Shown: positions 33,656 through 43,635, numbered from the stretch's first letter. The stretch: DNA of 49,976 nucleotides from Melioribacteraceae bacterium (GCA_026983795.1 JALSTI010000175.1:1-49976), one strand, 5' to 3'. Notes: generated from the letters alone by a model not told the origin. Numbers and translations: made by a program.

Positions 33656-34696
33656 TTAACTTCCCCGTAAAAATTTGGGTTCTTCTAAAGTAAGAATCAA
33701 TGAAATTCTATGCGTGTCGGGTAATCTGTCAACTTCGCTTCTGTTAAACCGCGCAAACGAATAATCGATATTTAATTTCGGGAGTTTTATTCCGGCACCA
33801 ATTGTAAACTGTTTAACATCGTTATAACCGCCGCGTATTGAAAATAAATTTTTGTATTTATACTCCAATCCGGCTCGCATATCAACGCTAACGGGACCGA
33901 TATTAAAATTAGAAGCAAATTTTCTATTTTCAAATCTGATATCAAAATCGAGCGCCGGAGTAATTGTTCCGCCTAAAATATTCAGTGCATACGCTGCGCC
34001 TATTTTAGCCGTGGGAGAAATTAATTCGTTTCTACCGGTACTCCATGCAACTAAGGTTGTTGTTACATCCATAATGTTTGCGCCCAAAGAGAGGTTCTTA
34101 AAAGGCATATACAAAGCGCCAATATCAAAACCAATTCCCGTTGCTCCTTCTTCGGCAATATCTCTTCTTATTATTTTTACATTTGCGCCCCAATAAAACT
34201 TATCGGAATGGCGTTTTGCGAAGGTTAAAAACACAGCCCAATCGGTATTGCTGAATTCCGTAATTTTAGAATAATCCAACGCCCAATTAACATTCGTCGG
34301 ATCGCTAATTTGCTCTCCCGTGGCTCTATCGATTAAAGCGTTTCTCGTATCGGGAATTCCGTCTACGCTAAGCCTAATAACGCTAAGACCGAAACTCATA
34401 TCGTTACCGTAAGGGATAGCAACGGCGGCATAATTATAATTTACCAAATCGCCGAAATGTTCCTCGTGCATTAAAGCTATTTGCGGATAGTCCATTCTGG
34501 CTAAACCGGCAGGATTCCAGTAACCGGCGGTCACATCCGATACAACTCCCACTTGCGCTCCGCCCATTCCAAGCGCTCTTCCACCCACGCCCAGCGTCAA
34601 AAATTCGCCCGCATATTTTGCTACGGCAGTTTGGGCATTTATTTCAATAACAGAAAAAAAAGTCAGAAATAAAACAACTAATATTTTGTTCAACAT
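33656..34696 (-). CDS. PorV/PorQ family outer-membrane protein
   Basis: This 346-residue protein has a signal peptide (1-21, ending INAQ), then the family opening FLTLGVGGRALGMGGAQVG, with AGYWNPAGLARM shortly after. These are hallmarks of the PorV/PorQ barrel family related to FadL. PorV is the shuttle that helps the type IX secretion system pass cargo to the attachment complex; other members have unknown roles. The C-terminal strands (IGAGIKLPKLNIDYSFARF) are barrel-like. I chose the ATG at 34696 with AAAGGAAA before it; a start further upstream would precede the signal peptide with charged residues. No other T9SS genes are in the window. Confidence 0.85.
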   Translation of the reverse strand: MLNKILVVLFLTFFSVIEINAQTAVAKYAGEFLTLGVGGRALGMGGAQVGVVSDVTAGYWNPAGLARMDYPQIALMHEEHFGDLVNYNYAAVAIPYGNDMSFGLSVIRLSVDGIPDTRNALIDRATGEQISDPTNVNWALDYSKITEFSNTDWAVFLTFAKRHSDKFYWGANVKIIRRDIAEEGATGIGFDIGALYMPFKNLSLGANIMDVTTTLVAWSTGRNELISPTAKIGAAYALNILGGTITPALDFDIRFENRKFASNFNIGPVSVDMRAGLEYKYKNLFSIRGGYNDVKQFTIGAGIKLPKLNIDYSFARFNRSEVDRLPDTHRISLILTLEEPKFLRGS

Positions 34697-34780
34697 AAAA
34701 TTTCCTTTTAACCACTTTAATTCCAATAAAGTAAACGGAATTTGAAGAAAAAAGCTAAAAAAATCAAGGGCATTTAAATG

Positions 34781-34798
34781 TGCCGGTACTATCCGGCA
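34781..34798 (-). terminator. small GC-rich hairpin after gpmA
   Basis: TGCCGG (34781-34786) pairs with CCGGCA (34793-34798) around TACTAT, four bases past the gpmA stop on the minus strand. A T run follows only after about 18 bases, so it is a weak terminator or a 3'-end-protecting stem. Confidence 0.35.
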
Positions 34799-34801
34799 GC
34801 T

Positions 34802-35548
34802 TTATTTTGCTTTGGTTTGATTAGCCACGGCATTTATAGATTTTGCAATTGCTTCTTGATCTCCCAAATAATAATGTTTTAGAGGTTTCAAATTTTCATC
34901 CAATTCGTAAACCAAAGGCACACCCGTAGGAATATTTAATTTTACAATTGCATCTTCGCTCATTTCATCCAAATATTTAACCAGTGCACGCAAACTATTG
35001 CCATGCGCCGCAATTATTACTTTTTTGCCGGTTTTAACCATAGGAGCAATTGTTCCATGCCAATAAGGAATAAACCGCGCTACGGTATCTTTCAAACTTT
35101 CCGTTAAAGGTAACTCATCTTTCGATAAGTCCGCATACCTTGGATCTTTGCCGGGATATCTATCGTCATCTTCGTTCAATGCCGGCGGCGGAACGTCATA
35201 ACTTCTCCTCCAAAGTAAAACTTGTTCATCACCGTATTTTTTTGCGGTTTCCGCTTTGTTTAACCCTTGTAAAGCGCCGTAATGCCTTTCGTTAAGTCGC
35301 CACGACTTAATCACCGGTATCCACATTAAATCCATTACATCAAGCACAATATTCAATGTTCTAATTGCTCTTTTTAAAACGGATGTGTAAGCAATATCGA
35401 AATTATAACCTCCTTCTTTTAGCAGCTTACCGGCTTCGTTTGCTTCTTCAATTCCTTTTTCGGTCAAATCTACATCCGTCCATCCTGTAAAAAGATTTAA
35501 CTTATTCCACTCGCTTTCACCATGCCGGAGTAAAACTATTTTATACAT
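34802..35548 (-). CDS. gpmA: 2,3-bisphosphoglycerate-dependent phosphoglycerate mutase
   Basis: This 248-residue glycolytic enzyme interconverts 3- and 2-phosphoglycerate through a phosphohistidine. The catalytic motif [10 protein letters not shown] has the phospho-acceptor His9, and [13 protein letters not shown] follows at once. Further along are [23 protein letters not shown] and the second catalytic His in [15 protein letters not shown]. Length is typical for the dPGM class. AGAGG precedes the ATG, and a perfect -7 box TATTTTTG lies about 50 bases upstream. Monocistronic by appearance. Confidence 0.97.
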   Translation of the reverse strand: MYKIVLLRHGESEWNKLNLFTGWTDVDLTEKGIEEANEAGKLLKEGGYNFDIAYTSVLKRAIRTLNIVLDVMDLMWIPVIKSWRLNERHYGALQGLNKAETAKKYGDEQVLLWRRSYDVPPPALNEDDDRYPGKDPRYADLSKDELPLTESLKDTVARFIPYWHGTIAPMVKTGKKVIIAAHGNSLRALVKYLDEMSEDAIVKLNIPTGVPLVYELDENLKPLKHYYLGDQEAIAKSINAVANQTKAK

Positions 35549-35596
35549 TTAAAACCTCTTGATGTGAATTGATTTCTAATTTTTCATTCAAAATTA

Positions 35597-35604
35597 CAAA
35601 AATA
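35597..35604 (-). promoter_or_regulatory. -7 promoter box of gpmA
   Basis: TATTTTTG on the minus strand matches TAnnTTTG exactly and lies 49 bases before the gpmA ATG. No good -33 TTTG is found at 19-21 bases, so confidence is limited. Confidence 0.35.
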
Positions 35605-35693
35605 TTTTTTAGTTTATTAAAATTTATGTTAATTTGTGAAATAATTAGGAAAAATTAACCGTTAATATTCATAAATTTTATTTGCAAACGGGA

Positions 35694-36149
35694 ATGGAAA
35701 ATTTAATATACCATTTTTTTTCGGATGATGATTTTTTAAGAATCTCGAATAAAATTAAAGAGACGGAAAAAATAACTTCGGGTGAAATCAGAGTTAGAAT
35801 AAAGGATAAACTTTCCTGTTTAAAATCAAAAAATTCCATTAAAGAACTTGCCAAAGAGGAATTTTACAAATTGGGCATGGATAAAACAAGGGATAAAACC
35901 GGAATTTTAATTTATGTTTTACTTTCACGAAGGGAATTTTATATTTTAGCCGACGAAGGAATAAACGCAAAAGTTGCGCCCGAAACTTGGGGAAAAATTA
36001 GAGATGAAATGGAGAAAGAATTCAGAAACGGCAAATTTACCCGTGGTATAATAATTGGAATTAATTTAATTGGAAAAGTTTTAAGTAAATATTTTCCTAT
36101 AAAACCGGACGATACAAACGAATTATCGAACGAAGTCGTTATTGATTAA
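35694..36149 (+). CDS. TPM-domain protein (TLP18.3/Psb32/MOLO-1 family)
   Basis: This 151-residue protein consists almost wholly of a TPM domain. It has EKITSGEIRVRI near the N terminus, LGMDKTRDKTGILIYVLLSRREFYILADEGINAKV in the middle (seen as DKTGILIYV and FYILADEGI), and FRNGKFTRGIIIGI near the end. TPM proteins bind metal and have been linked to phosphatase-like and membrane-complex repair roles. It has no signal peptide or obvious membrane segment, unlike many relatives. I chose the ATG at 35694; a TTG at 35682 is also in frame. Its stop shares TTAA with the convergent phosphatase gene. Confidence 0.83.
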   Translation: MENLIYHFFSDDDFLRISNKIKETEKITSGEIRVRIKDKLSCLKSKNSIKELAKEEFYKLGMDKTRDKTGILIYVLLSRREFYILADEGINAKVAPETWGKIRDEMEKEFRNGKFTRGIIIGINLIGKVLSKYFPIKPDDTNELSNEVVID

Positions 36150-36793
36150 TCTTTTAAAATGTATAAATAATTTGGAATTTTAATTTTCATTCCTGTAAAC
36201 TTTCCTTCCAAATCGCTGTTTTGATCGCCGATAGATGCAATTATGTTATAACCCATATCTGTAAATTTTTTTCTCTCGTTTTCCTTAAAAACCGAAACCG
36301 GAATTTTTTTAGAATTACTCGAACAAACCAACGTATCGAATTTGGTGTATCCTGCTTTTAGTAAATTTTGTTTTGTAGCGTTACACTGTTCTAAAGTTCT
36401 TCCTGTAAGAAACAGTACTTTAATATTCCGGGAAATTAAAAAGTCATAAAATCTTTTCACCGGTATGATTGGTTTTGCTTTTGTTTCAAGAACCCATTTG
36501 TTCCAACTTTGCCAAGTATAGCCGAACCCAAGCTGTTTTGTATAATCGTATCCGGAAAGAGCGGTATCGTCAACGTCAAAAACAACTGCGGCTTTATCGG
36601 GTAAAGATAAAGCGTTAACTTCGTTTATTGCCTTGTCAATTATTGAATTCAGCTCATTGTAGAACCCGCCGGATTCGTAATAATTTTGAACCTCAGCTTT
36701 AGCAACCGACAAATTAACAATTTTGGGCGAGCAACTTGTAGCAGTTAAAATTAAAAAAACTAAAGCGAATTTTAGCAACAGCGTTTTATACAT
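36146..36793 (-). CDS. HAD-family class B acid phosphatase lipoprotein (e(P4)-like)
   Basis: This 215-residue protein has a lipoprotein signal peptide ending ATSC (Cys21) and a HAD domain. The nucleophile motif is VVFDVDDTALS with Asp73 and Asp75. FLTGRTLEQ carries motif II (Thr/Ser), and IGDQNSDLEG provides the late acidic motif. It matches the PF03767 acid phosphatase group that includes Haemophilus lipoprotein e(P4), a nucleotide phosphatase at the cell surface. Likely substrates are nucleoside monophosphates or other phosphomonoesters outside the cytoplasm. It is slightly short for e(P4), nearer the trimmed Bacteroidota forms. Confidence 0.87.
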   Translation of the reverse strand: MYKTLLLKFALVFLILTATSCSPKIVNLSVAKAEVQNYYESGGFYNELNSIIDKAINEVNALSLPDKAAVVFDVDDTALSGYDYTKQLGFGYTWQSWNKWVLETKAKPIIPVKRFYDFLISRNIKVLFLTGRTLEQCNATKQNLLKAGYTKFDTLVCSSNSKKIPVSVFKENERKKFTDMGYNIIASIGDQNSDLEGKFTGMKIKIPNYLYILKD

Positions 36794-36822
36794 AATTTTA
36801 AGATGAATTTAATGAATAGTAA

Positions 36823-36846
36823 AAGCCCTCAAATTAATGAGGGCTT
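36823..36846 (-). terminator. Rho-independent terminator of pruA
   Basis: AAGCCCTC (36823-36830) pairs with GAGGGCTT (36839-36846) around an eight-base loop, followed by TTACT on the minus strand. It starts 11 bases past the pruA stop codon. Confidence 0.75.
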
Positions 36847-36857
36847 AATTATGAATA

Positions 36858-38489
36858 TTATTCTTCTTCCATAAACGGATAAGTCCAAGTTTTAGGCGGA
36901 TTAAATGTTTCTTTCATTGTTCGTGCAGACATCCAACGCAGCAAGTTCATCGAACTGCCTGCTTTATCGTTTGTGCCCGAAGCTCTGCCTCCGCCAAATG
37001 GTTGTTGACCCACAACCGCGGCAGTCGGTTTATCGTTAATATAGAAATTACCGGCTGCATTCCTAAGTTTTTGTTCCATATAAATCAAAGCATTTCTATC
37101 TTGCGACCAAATTGCACCGGTTAGTGCATACGGAGAAGTTTCGTTACATAACTCAACAGTTTCTTCAAATTTTTCGTCTTCATAAACGTAAATTGTTAAA
37201 ACAGGTCCAAATATTTCTTCTTCCATGGTTTTGAATTTAGGATTCGTTGTAACTATGGTTGTAGGTTCGATAAAATATCCTTTTGAATTATCAAAGTTCC
37301 CGCCGGTTAAAATTTCGGCTTCGTCCGAATCTTTTGCATATTTAATATATTCGGTTATACTTTCGAATGCGCCTTGATCAATAACGGAAGACATAAAATT
37401 GGTAAAGTTTTCAACATCTCCCATTTTTATTTTTGATACTTCGGCCGTATATTTTTCTTTGAATTCATCCCATCTGGATTTTGGAATATACATTCGCGAA
37501 GCCGCGGAACATTTTTGTCCTTGATATTCAAACGCTCCTCTTATTGCAGCGGTAATTAGCGCGTCAACATCAGCGTCTTTGTGAGCGAAAATAAAATCCT
37601 TGCCGCCGGTTTCACCCACAATTCTGGGATAAGCTTTATAATTTGTTATGTTATCTCCAACGGTTTTCCACATATTTTGGAAAGTTGCGGTAGAACCGGT
37701 AAAATGAATTCCGGCTAAATAAGGACTAAGCATCGCCGGTCTGCCAACGCTTCCTCCGGAACCGGGCACAAAATTAATAACCCCGTCGGGTAAGCCTGCT
37801 GCTTTCCACAAAAGCATCAAATGATATGCGGAATAAACAGCGCTCGATGCCGGTTTCCACAAAACAACATTACCAACCAAAGCCGGAGCCGTTGGTAAAT
37901 TTCCTGCGATTGATGTAAAATTAAATGGGGTAACTGCAAAAACAAATCCTTCCAAAGGACGGTATTCAACCCTGTTCCACATTCCTTTGGGCGAAAATGG
38001 TTGTTCGCTCATTAATTGAGCCATATAATACGAATTGAATCTCCAAAAATCTATTAACTCGCAAGCGGAATCAATTTCTGCTTGATGAGCAACTTTGGAT
38101 TGCCCTAACATTGTAGCTGCATTTAACGTAGCTCTCCAAGGGCCCGATAAAAGATCCGCAGCTTTTAAGAATATGGCAACTCGTTGTTCCCAAGGCATTT
38201 CAGCCCAAGTTTTTCGGGCTTCCAAAGCCGCTTCAATTGCCATTTGCACCTCTTCTTTTCCCGCTTTATGATATCTCCCCAAAATTTTCGAATGATTATG
38301 CGGGACTCTCATCTCTCCAAAATTTCCGGTTTTTACTTCTTTTCCACCTATAATCAAAGGAACTTCAATTTCTTGTTCCTGTAAACTTTTTAATTTCGCT
38401 TTTAATTCCGCCCTTTCCTTGCTTCCCGGGGTGTAAGTTAAAATCGGTTCGTTAATTGGAGTCGGTACCTTAAAAATTGCGTTTGCCAT
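36858..38489 (-). CDS. pruA: L-glutamate gamma-semialdehyde dehydrogenase (1-pyrroline-5-carboxylate dehydrogenase)
   Basis: This 543-residue ALDH-superfamily enzyme oxidises glutamate gamma-semialdehyde to glutamate with NAD in proline degradation. The catalytic residues are present: Glu293 in GETGGKDF and Cys327 in GQKCSAAS. The cofactor segments FTSIAGNLPTAPALVGN and HFTGSTATF are typical, and FGGGRASGTNDKAGS near the C terminus is a P5CDH signature. The length and opening (PTPINEPILTY-like) match the stand-alone, eukaryote-like P5CDH group. GGAGGTG lies just before the ATG, the best ribosome binding site in the window. No proline dehydrogenase is nearby, so it acts in trans. Confidence 0.96.
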   Translation of the reverse strand: MANAIFKVPTPINEPILTYTPGSKERAELKAKLKSLQEQEIEVPLIIGGKEVKTGNFGEMRVPHNHSKILGRYHKAGKEEVQMAIEAALEARKTWAEMPWEQRVAIFLKAADLLSGPWRATLNAATMLGQSKVAHQAEIDSACELIDFWRFNSYYMAQLMSEQPFSPKGMWNRVEYRPLEGFVFAVTPFNFTSIAGNLPTAPALVGNVVLWKPASSAVYSAYHLMLLWKAAGLPDGVINFVPGSGGSVGRPAMLSPYLAGIHFTGSTATFQNMWKTVGDNITNYKAYPRIVGETGGKDFIFAHKDADVDALITAAIRGAFEYQGQKCSAASRMYIPKSRWDEFKEKYTAEVSKIKMGDVENFTNFMSSVIDQGAFESITEYIKYAKDSDEAEILTGGNFDNSKGYFIEPTTIVTTNPKFKTMEEEIFGPVLTIYVYEDEKFEETVELCNETSPYALTGAIWSQDRNALIYMEQKLRNAAGNFYINDKPTAAVVGQQPFGGGRASGTNDKAGSSMNLLRWMSARTMKETFNPPKTWTYPFMEEE

Positions 38490-38567
38490 AATTCACCTCC
38501 GTTTTAATTGCTTTATAACAATAAATTAATTTTTGTAATAATAACTTATTCTTTTTCTTTCCGATCA

Positions 38568-38575
38568 CAAAAATA
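38568..38575 (-). promoter_or_regulatory. -7 promoter box of pruA
   Basis: TATTTTTG on the minus strand exactly matches TAnnTTTG, about 79 bases before the pruA ATG. The -33 region has only a T run without TTTG, so the call is tentative. It implies a leader of about 70 bases. Confidence 0.35.
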
Positions 38576-38751
38576 GTACATTTTTGTCTGCTAAAAAAAT
38601 TCAGAATAATAAAAATCATAATTTAAGTTTTTTTGCTTCTAAAAATTCATCTTAACAAATCTTGGTTTGTGCTGCAGCGCAATAATTTAATTTTTATTTT
38701 CAATTTCTTGTGAATATAAACTAAATGTAAGAGAAGTTAGAAGGTGTAATT

Positions 38752-39648
38752 ATGAGAAGTAAATACCGGGTATTTTATTTGTTGATTTTATTAATTTTCA
38801 CGTCTTTAGTTGAAGCTCAACAGAGTGAAATATTTATATTTCCGCATACAATCGGCAGATTATTTAATTTTCCTACTTCACGTACTTTACGCTCAGGGGA
38901 TATTCAAGCAAATTTGGGAAGTAATTTTAACGATGCGGGAATCGAAAATTTTTCCGGTAATATAACCGCAGGATTATTCAATTTTTCAGAATTACAACTT
39001 TCCTCGTCAAATTCGGACATTTCTATATTCGACTATAAAAACGAATTATTTCAAGCCGGAATTAAGTTTTCGGTTTTAGCCGAGAGTGTAAATTTTCCGG
39101 GACTGGCGGTCGGCGCAAAAATTCAACTCGGGTGGAATAAAAATATTTTTGACGCCTCATTTTTAAATAACAATGCAGGCGATAAATTCAATTCGGGATT
39201 ACGGGAGGTTCAATTTAAACAACGAAAAAATTTATTTTATACCGTTTTAAGCAAAAGATTATTTTCAACTTTTAATTTGCATATTGGATTCCGTTTATAT
39301 CAATTATTTATAGATGAATTTACAACAGCTTTCGATTACGGTAAAAATACTTATTACAACGGCAAAATAAAAAATAATTTAACTGAATTTGCCGGTGGAT
39401 TTAATTTCGTTTTGAATGGCAGAACCAAATTTATGATAGAAATATTTTCAGCACCAAATTTTAATATTAATACAGAAACCGGAATGTTATCGATCAACCG
39501 AAAAACATTGATCAACGCGGGAATGAGAACATTTATGAACGAATGGTTTGTAATAGATTACGGATTACACTACGACGATCAGTACAACAAACTTGAAAAC
39601 ATACAATTAAGAGTTGGACTTTCGGCTTTTTGGAATGTGAAAAATTAA
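38752..39648 (+). CDS. outer-membrane beta-barrel-like protein of unknown function
   Basis: This 298-residue protein has a signal peptide (1-22, ending VEAQ) and an opening HTIGRLFNFPTSRTLRSGDIQANLG. Openings of the form PT-x-R-TL-x-x-G are common in DUF5777-type and related barrel proteins of this lineage. Alternating strands follow (LAVGAKIQLGWN, FNLHIGFRLYQLF, NLTEFAGGFNFVLNG), ending in IQLRVGLSAFWNV. I cannot place it firmly in a family. GAAGG precedes the ATG. It is monocistronic, with 132 bases on its right before the end of hslU. Confidence 0.68.
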   Translation: MRSKYRVFYLLILLIFTSLVEAQQSEIFIFPHTIGRLFNFPTSRTLRSGDIQANLGSNFNDAGIENFSGNITAGLFNFSELQLSSSNSDISIFDYKNELFQAGIKFSVLAESVNFPGLAVGAKIQLGWNKNIFDASFLNNNAGDKFNSGLREVQFKQRKNLFYTVLSKRLFSTFNLHIGFRLYQLFIDEFTTAFDYGKNTYYNGKIKNNLTEFAGGFNFVLNGRTKFMIEIFSAPNFNINTETGMLSINRKTLINAGMRTFMNEWFVIDYGLHYDDQYNKLENIQLRVGLSAFWNVKN

Positions 39649-39780
39649 AAACAGGTTGTATCTATAGTAAAAAGATATTGAAAAACCAAACTCGGAAAAG
39701 AAACCATTTACTTGGATTTTCAACAAATTTTATTCTTATTTATTCTTTTTTGATACAACAATGACTAAAAATATTAACAG

Positions 39781-41145
39781 CTACAAAATATATTTACTCA
39801 AATCTCTATTCTTCACAATCTTATCCAATTTTTCATTTACCATTTTACCCGTTATTTCGATAACATCTTCGGGCATTTTGTCGGGAACGTCAAACAAAAT
39901 ATCTTCCAAAAGAGTTGTTAAAATTGTATGAAGCCTTCTGGCTCCTATGTTTTCAACTTCTTCATTAACGGCTGCGGCTGTTTTTGCAACTTCACGAATT
40001 GCGTCATCGGAAAATTTGATATCAACACCTTCGGTCTTCAACAAAGCTGAGTATTGTTTTAACAAAGCATTTTCGGGCAAAGTTAAGATTTTTATAAAAT
40101 CCTCTTCGGTCAAACTATTAAGTTCAACTCTAATAGGAAAGCGGCCTTGAAGCTCGGGTATCAAATCCGACGGTTTTGCAACATGAAAAGCTCCGGAAGC
40201 GAGAAAAAGAATATGATCGGTTTTAACCGGACCGTACTTTGTATTTACCGTTGAGCCTTCAACAATCGGCAGAAGATCCCGTTGAACTCCCTCCCGCGAA
40301 ACATCGGGTCCAGATTTTGATTTATTTGATCCTGCAACTTTATCGATCTCATCAATAAAAACAATACCGGTGTTTTGAACTCTTTGTATCGCTTCTTTTT
40401 GAACTTGCTCCATATCTATTAATTTTTGAGCTTCTTCTTGAGAAAGAATTCTGCGAGCTTCTTTAATAGAAGTTTTTCTTTTCTTTCTTTTTTTCGGCAT
40501 CATACTACCGACAATTTCTTGGATATTGATTCCCATATCGTCCATTCCAAAAGGGCCGAGAACTTGCATTCCGATTCCGCTTGCCACGGTATCGAATTCA
40601 ATCATTTTATCATCGAGTTCGCCTTTTCTCAATTTTTCCCTCATCCATTCCCGGGTTTTTTCATTTTGGAATGCTTCGTCGTGTTCTTCTTGAGTACTTG
40701 TTACGGTCTTTTTAATTGGCGGAATAAGAATATCTAAAATTCTTTCCTCGGCAAGATGATCTGCTTTTTCTTTAACGAGTTCGGTTTTTTCTGCTCTAAC
40801 CATATTAACGGCAAGATCCGTTAAATCGCGAATCATTGATTCCACATCTCTGCCTACATAGCCGACTTCGGTAAATTTAGAAGCTTCAACTTTATAAAAC
40901 GGAGCGCCGGTTAATTTTGCAAGTCTGCGCGCAATTTCAGTTTTTCCAACGCCGGTAGGACCAATTAAAATAATATTATTCGGCATTATTTCTTCGCGAA
41001 TTGATTCATCAACCATTTGTCTGCGCCATCTGTTTCTTAAAGCAATAGCAACCGCTCTTTTGGCTTCGTCTTGACCAATAATATACTTATTTAACTCATT
41101 AACAATTTGAGTTGGAGTTAAATTTTTCATTTCAAATTTTTTCAT
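39781..41145 (-). CDS. hslU: ATP-dependent protease ATPase subunit HslU
   Basis: HslU is the AAA+ unfoldase of the HslUV protease and feeds substrates to the HslV peptidase ring in the cytosol. The 454-residue protein opens with [34 protein letters not shown]-type sequence ([20 protein letters not shown] at 21-40). Walker A is GPTGVGKT (62-69) and Walker B is [10 protein letters not shown] charged I-domain is inserted between them, and [11 protein letters not shown] carries the arginine finger. The C terminus ends DLSKYIL, as in HslU proteins that dock into HslV. It follows hslV by 12 bases, the conserved order. Confidence 0.98.
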   Translation of the reverse strand: MKKFEMKNLTPTQIVNELNKYIIGQDEAKRAVAIALRNRWRRQMVDESIREEIMPNNIILIGPTGVGKTEIARRLAKLTGAPFYKVEASKFTEVGYVGRDVESMIRDLTDLAVNMVRAEKTELVKEKADHLAEERILDILIPPIKKTVTSTQEEHDEAFQNEKTREWMREKLRKGELDDKMIEFDTVASGIGMQVLGPFGMDDMGINIQEIVGSMMPKKRKKRKTSIKEARRILSQEEAQKLIDMEQVQKEAIQRVQNTGIVFIDEIDKVAGSNKSKSGPDVSREGVQRDLLPIVEGSTVNTKYGPVKTDHILFLASGAFHVAKPSDLIPELQGRFPIRVELNSLTEEDFIKILTLPENALLKQYSALLKTEGVDIKFSDDAIREVAKTAAAVNEEVENIGARRLHTILTTLLEDILFDVPDKMPEDVIEITGKMVNEKLDKIVKNRDLSKYIL

Positions 41146-41157
41146 AATAAATCCGGT

Positions 41158-41700
41158 TTATTTTTCAATTTTTTCTATGTTAATTTTATTGTTTGTATAA
41201 ATACAAATTTCCGAAGCGGTAGTAAGCGCTTCTTTCACAATTTCTTCTGCGGAAAGGTTACTATATTTTACAAGCATTTTAGCTGCGGCAAGCGCGTACA
41301 TTCCGCCCGAACCGATTGCAATAATATTATCGTCGGGTTCAATTACATCGCCGTTACCGGAAACGACGAATGTTTTATCGACTGAAACAACAGCCAGCAT
41401 TGCTTCCAATCTTCTTAAGTATTTATCCGTCCGCCAGTCTTTAGCCAATTCAACTACGGCTCTACTAACATTTCCGCTGTATTGTTCCAGTTTTTCTTCA
41501 AATCTGCCCAAAAGCGTAAATGCGTCGGCTGCCGATCCGGCAAATCCAACTAATACTTGATCATTATACAATTTTCTAATTTTAACGGAATTATGTTTCA
41601 TTACGGTATTACCCAAAGTTACCTGTCCGTCTCCTCCAATAGCCGCAACACCTTTATGAATTAGTCCTAATATTGTTGTGGATTTTACTTTTTCTTTCAA
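41158..41700 (-). CDS. hslV: ATP-dependent protease peptidase subunit HslV
   Basis: HslV is the proteasome-like threonine peptidase of HslUV. The 180-residue protein has a short propeptide and then the catalytic N-terminal threonine at Thr8 in STTILGLIHKG. GDGQVTLGNTVMK and VGFAGSAADAFTLL follow, both family signatures, and IGSGGMYALAAA completes the fold. The start is TTG with AGAGG five bases upstream; no in-frame ATG precedes the catalytic threonine. A stem-loop lies between it and the upstream parvulin gene, so hslVU may be partly separate from that operon. Confidence 0.97.
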   Translation of the reverse strand: MKEKVKSTTILGLIHKGVAAIGGDGQVTLGNTVMKHNSVKIRKLYNDQVLVGFAGSAADAFTLLGRFEEKLEQYSGNVSRAVVELAKDWRTDKYLRRLEAMLAVVSVDKTFVVSGNGDVIEPDDNIIAIGSGGMYALAAAKMLVKYSNLSAEEIVKEALTTASEICIYTNNKINIEKIEK

Positions 41701-41769
41701 TTTATCCTCTAATTTTTTTTTGAATAGTAAACTTAGTTAATTCCTGTAAAATAATGTTAGCGAAATTAA

Positions 41770-41795
41770 ATTACCTTATAAATTATTAAGGTAAT
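41770..41795 (-). terminator. stem-loop at the end of the parvulin gene
   Basis: ATTACCTTA (41770-41778) and TAAGGTAAT (41787-41795) are exact reverse complements with an eight-base loop. The repeat spans the stop codon of the parvulin gene on the minus strand, 70 bases before hslV. The T run is poor, so it may attenuate transcription rather than end it. Confidence 0.35.
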
Positions 41796-43633
41796 ACGTT
41801 ACCGGTTTTTTCCCATTTTTTATACCATTGGTAAAAAGGCGGGGTAACAGGGAAAGCCAAAATTCTACCTCCGAATCCCATATATCTATAAACCAGCATA
41901 TTCAGGTTTGTAACTTTTACATCATTCAATAGCTTATTGTTTATGGAAACACCGTATTTATTAGCCAGTTCCACGGTTTTATCAATTAATTTATTTTTCA
42001 ATTTTTCAAATTTCAATTGTGATTTTATCTCATTTTTAATTTCATCAAAAGACTTATTCTTCTTCATTTCCGGTTTTTTCTTACCAATTACTTTAAAAAT
42101 AGAATAACCGTTTTCAACTTTAAGCGGACCATAAACTTCGCCGATTTTTAACTGACCGGCAATTTTTCCTATATCGCCGTACATTGAAACGGGAAAATAT
42201 CCAAACTCGCCGCCTTTATTTTTCGTCCATTTTCTTTTGGTATGAATGCGCGCTAATTTTCTAAAATCGGTTCCTTGGTTTAATTCCTTTAACACTTCGT
42301 TAATTACGTCAAGACTGTCGGTTAATATTTCCAAAATATTTACTTGTTCAACTGGAGTAAAGTTTTTATTTTTTTTGTTATAATATTTCAAAGCTTCTTC
42401 GTCTGTAACTTTAACCGAATTAAGCAAACTGTTTTTATATAATTGGGCCAAATAATTATCTTTCCACATTTCGGTAAAATGTTTTACGTCCGGCAGGTTT
42501 TCCAAACCTTCTTTGTAAGCTTGGTCCGAAAGGAATTGCATTTCAATAAATCTTCGAACCCGTGAATTGAGCTGCGATGCAATAATTTTCGGATCGGTTG
42601 AATTAGTGTAAAAACCTTCAAAAATAAATTCCCTCAAAAACTTTTTTAATGTAACGGGTTTGTTATTTATTTTCATAAAGGTCATGGCAAGCGTATCTTT
42701 TCCCAGTTGTTTTTCAAGCTCCGTTAAATTATTATCGTCAAAAACCACTTTTCCGCCGTTGGGAATTTTATTTTTTATTTTATCCTGTAAAATTAATTTG
42801 GAAATTTTATCTGCAACGCTCCAAAAAAGAGCGCCGTTTGTAGTAACTTGCTTGTTTCCAAAAAAGTCGCCGTAAAATTTACGGTACACTCTGTCTTCTG
42901 CTCTGTCTTTTGCAATTTCGTAAATATCTTTTTGGACACCTTCCATAGTTTTGCCGGACGGGAGTTGCCTTGTTTGTTTATTAACAAGCTTAAAAATATA
43001 AAATCCGTTAGGAGCTTTAATAGGCGCCGTAAAATTCCCTACTTTCAGATTGTATAACGAATCTTCCACCGACGCTTCCATTTTACCGTAAACTACAGTG
43101 TAAGGATTTTGTTTGTCGTGAAATTCCGGTCTGCTTTTAAGTAGAACATCAAAAGGGGTTCCGGATTTTAATTTCCGGTATAAATCTTCAATTTCGTTCC
43201 GGTCGGTTGAATACAAATAACTTACAACAAGTGAAGTATTATATCTTTTTTTCCCTTTTAATAGATCTTTATTATCAACGACCGTTTTATTTTTAATTTT
43301 TTCCGTATATAAAGCATCGCGCACATACATTTCTTCCAATGCTTTATAAGTATGCTGCATTATATCGGTAGTATCATAATGGAGTCTTTGCGCTTCGAGG
43401 GAAAATAATTTTTCGGCTATTAATGTATAAAGCAATTCTTTTTTAGATTTTTCTACGTCCTTTTTGATCCGGTTTAACTGCGGTACAAACTCGTATCTTT
43501 CTTTAAATTCTTCGTCCGTAATTTTTTTATTACCGATTTTAGCAATCACCTTTTCTTTATTATTATTCTGCGGATAAATTACAGATACGGAAATCAATAA
43601 GAAGAAACAGAGTAAATATTTAGTTGTTTTCAT
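41786..43633 (-). CDS. periplasmic parvulin-type peptidyl-prolyl isomerase (SurA/PpiD-like)
   Basis: This 615-residue protein has a signal peptide (1-21, ending IYPQ), an N-terminal SurA-like helical domain (EKVIAKIGNKKITDEEFKERY region) and two parvulin domains. The first, about 125-225, includes KSGTPFDVLL and PNGFYIFKLV. The second, about 405-500, includes EQVNILEIL, LNQGTDFRKLARIHTKRKW, then GGEFGYF and VENGYSIFKV. Such proteins escort outer-membrane proteins and catalyse prolyl isomerisation in the periplasm, handing clients to BamA-type machines such as that encoded at 14.6-16.7 kb. It starts two bases after the methyltransferase-like gene ends. Confidence 0.88.
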   Translation of the reverse strand: MKTTKYLLCFFLLISVSVIYPQNNNKEKVIAKIGNKKITDEEFKERYEFVPQLNRIKKDVEKSKKELLYTLIAEKLFSLEAQRLHYDTTDIMQHTYKALEEMYVRDALYTEKIKNKTVVDNKDLLKGKKRYNTSLVVSYLYSTDRNEIEDLYRKLKSGTPFDVLLKSRPEFHDKQNPYTVVYGKMEASVEDSLYNLKVGNFTAPIKAPNGFYIFKLVNKQTRQLPSGKTMEGVQKDIYEIAKDRAEDRVYRKFYGDFFGNKQVTTNGALFWSVADKISKLILQDKIKNKIPNGGKVVFDDNNLTELEKQLGKDTLAMTFMKINNKPVTLKKFLREFIFEGFYTNSTDPKIIASQLNSRVRRFIEMQFLSDQAYKEGLENLPDVKHFTEMWKDNYLAQLYKNSLLNSVKVTDEEALKYYNKKNKNFTPVEQVNILEILTDSLDVINEVLKELNQGTDFRKLARIHTKRKWTKNKGGEFGYFPVSMYGDIGKIAGQLKIGEVYGPLKVENGYSIFKVIGKKKPEMKKNKSFDEIKNEIKSQLKFEKLKNKLIDKTVELANKYGVSINNKLLNDVKVTNLNMLVYRYMGFGGRILAFPVTPPFYQWYKKWEKTGNVLP

Positions 43634-43635
43634 AT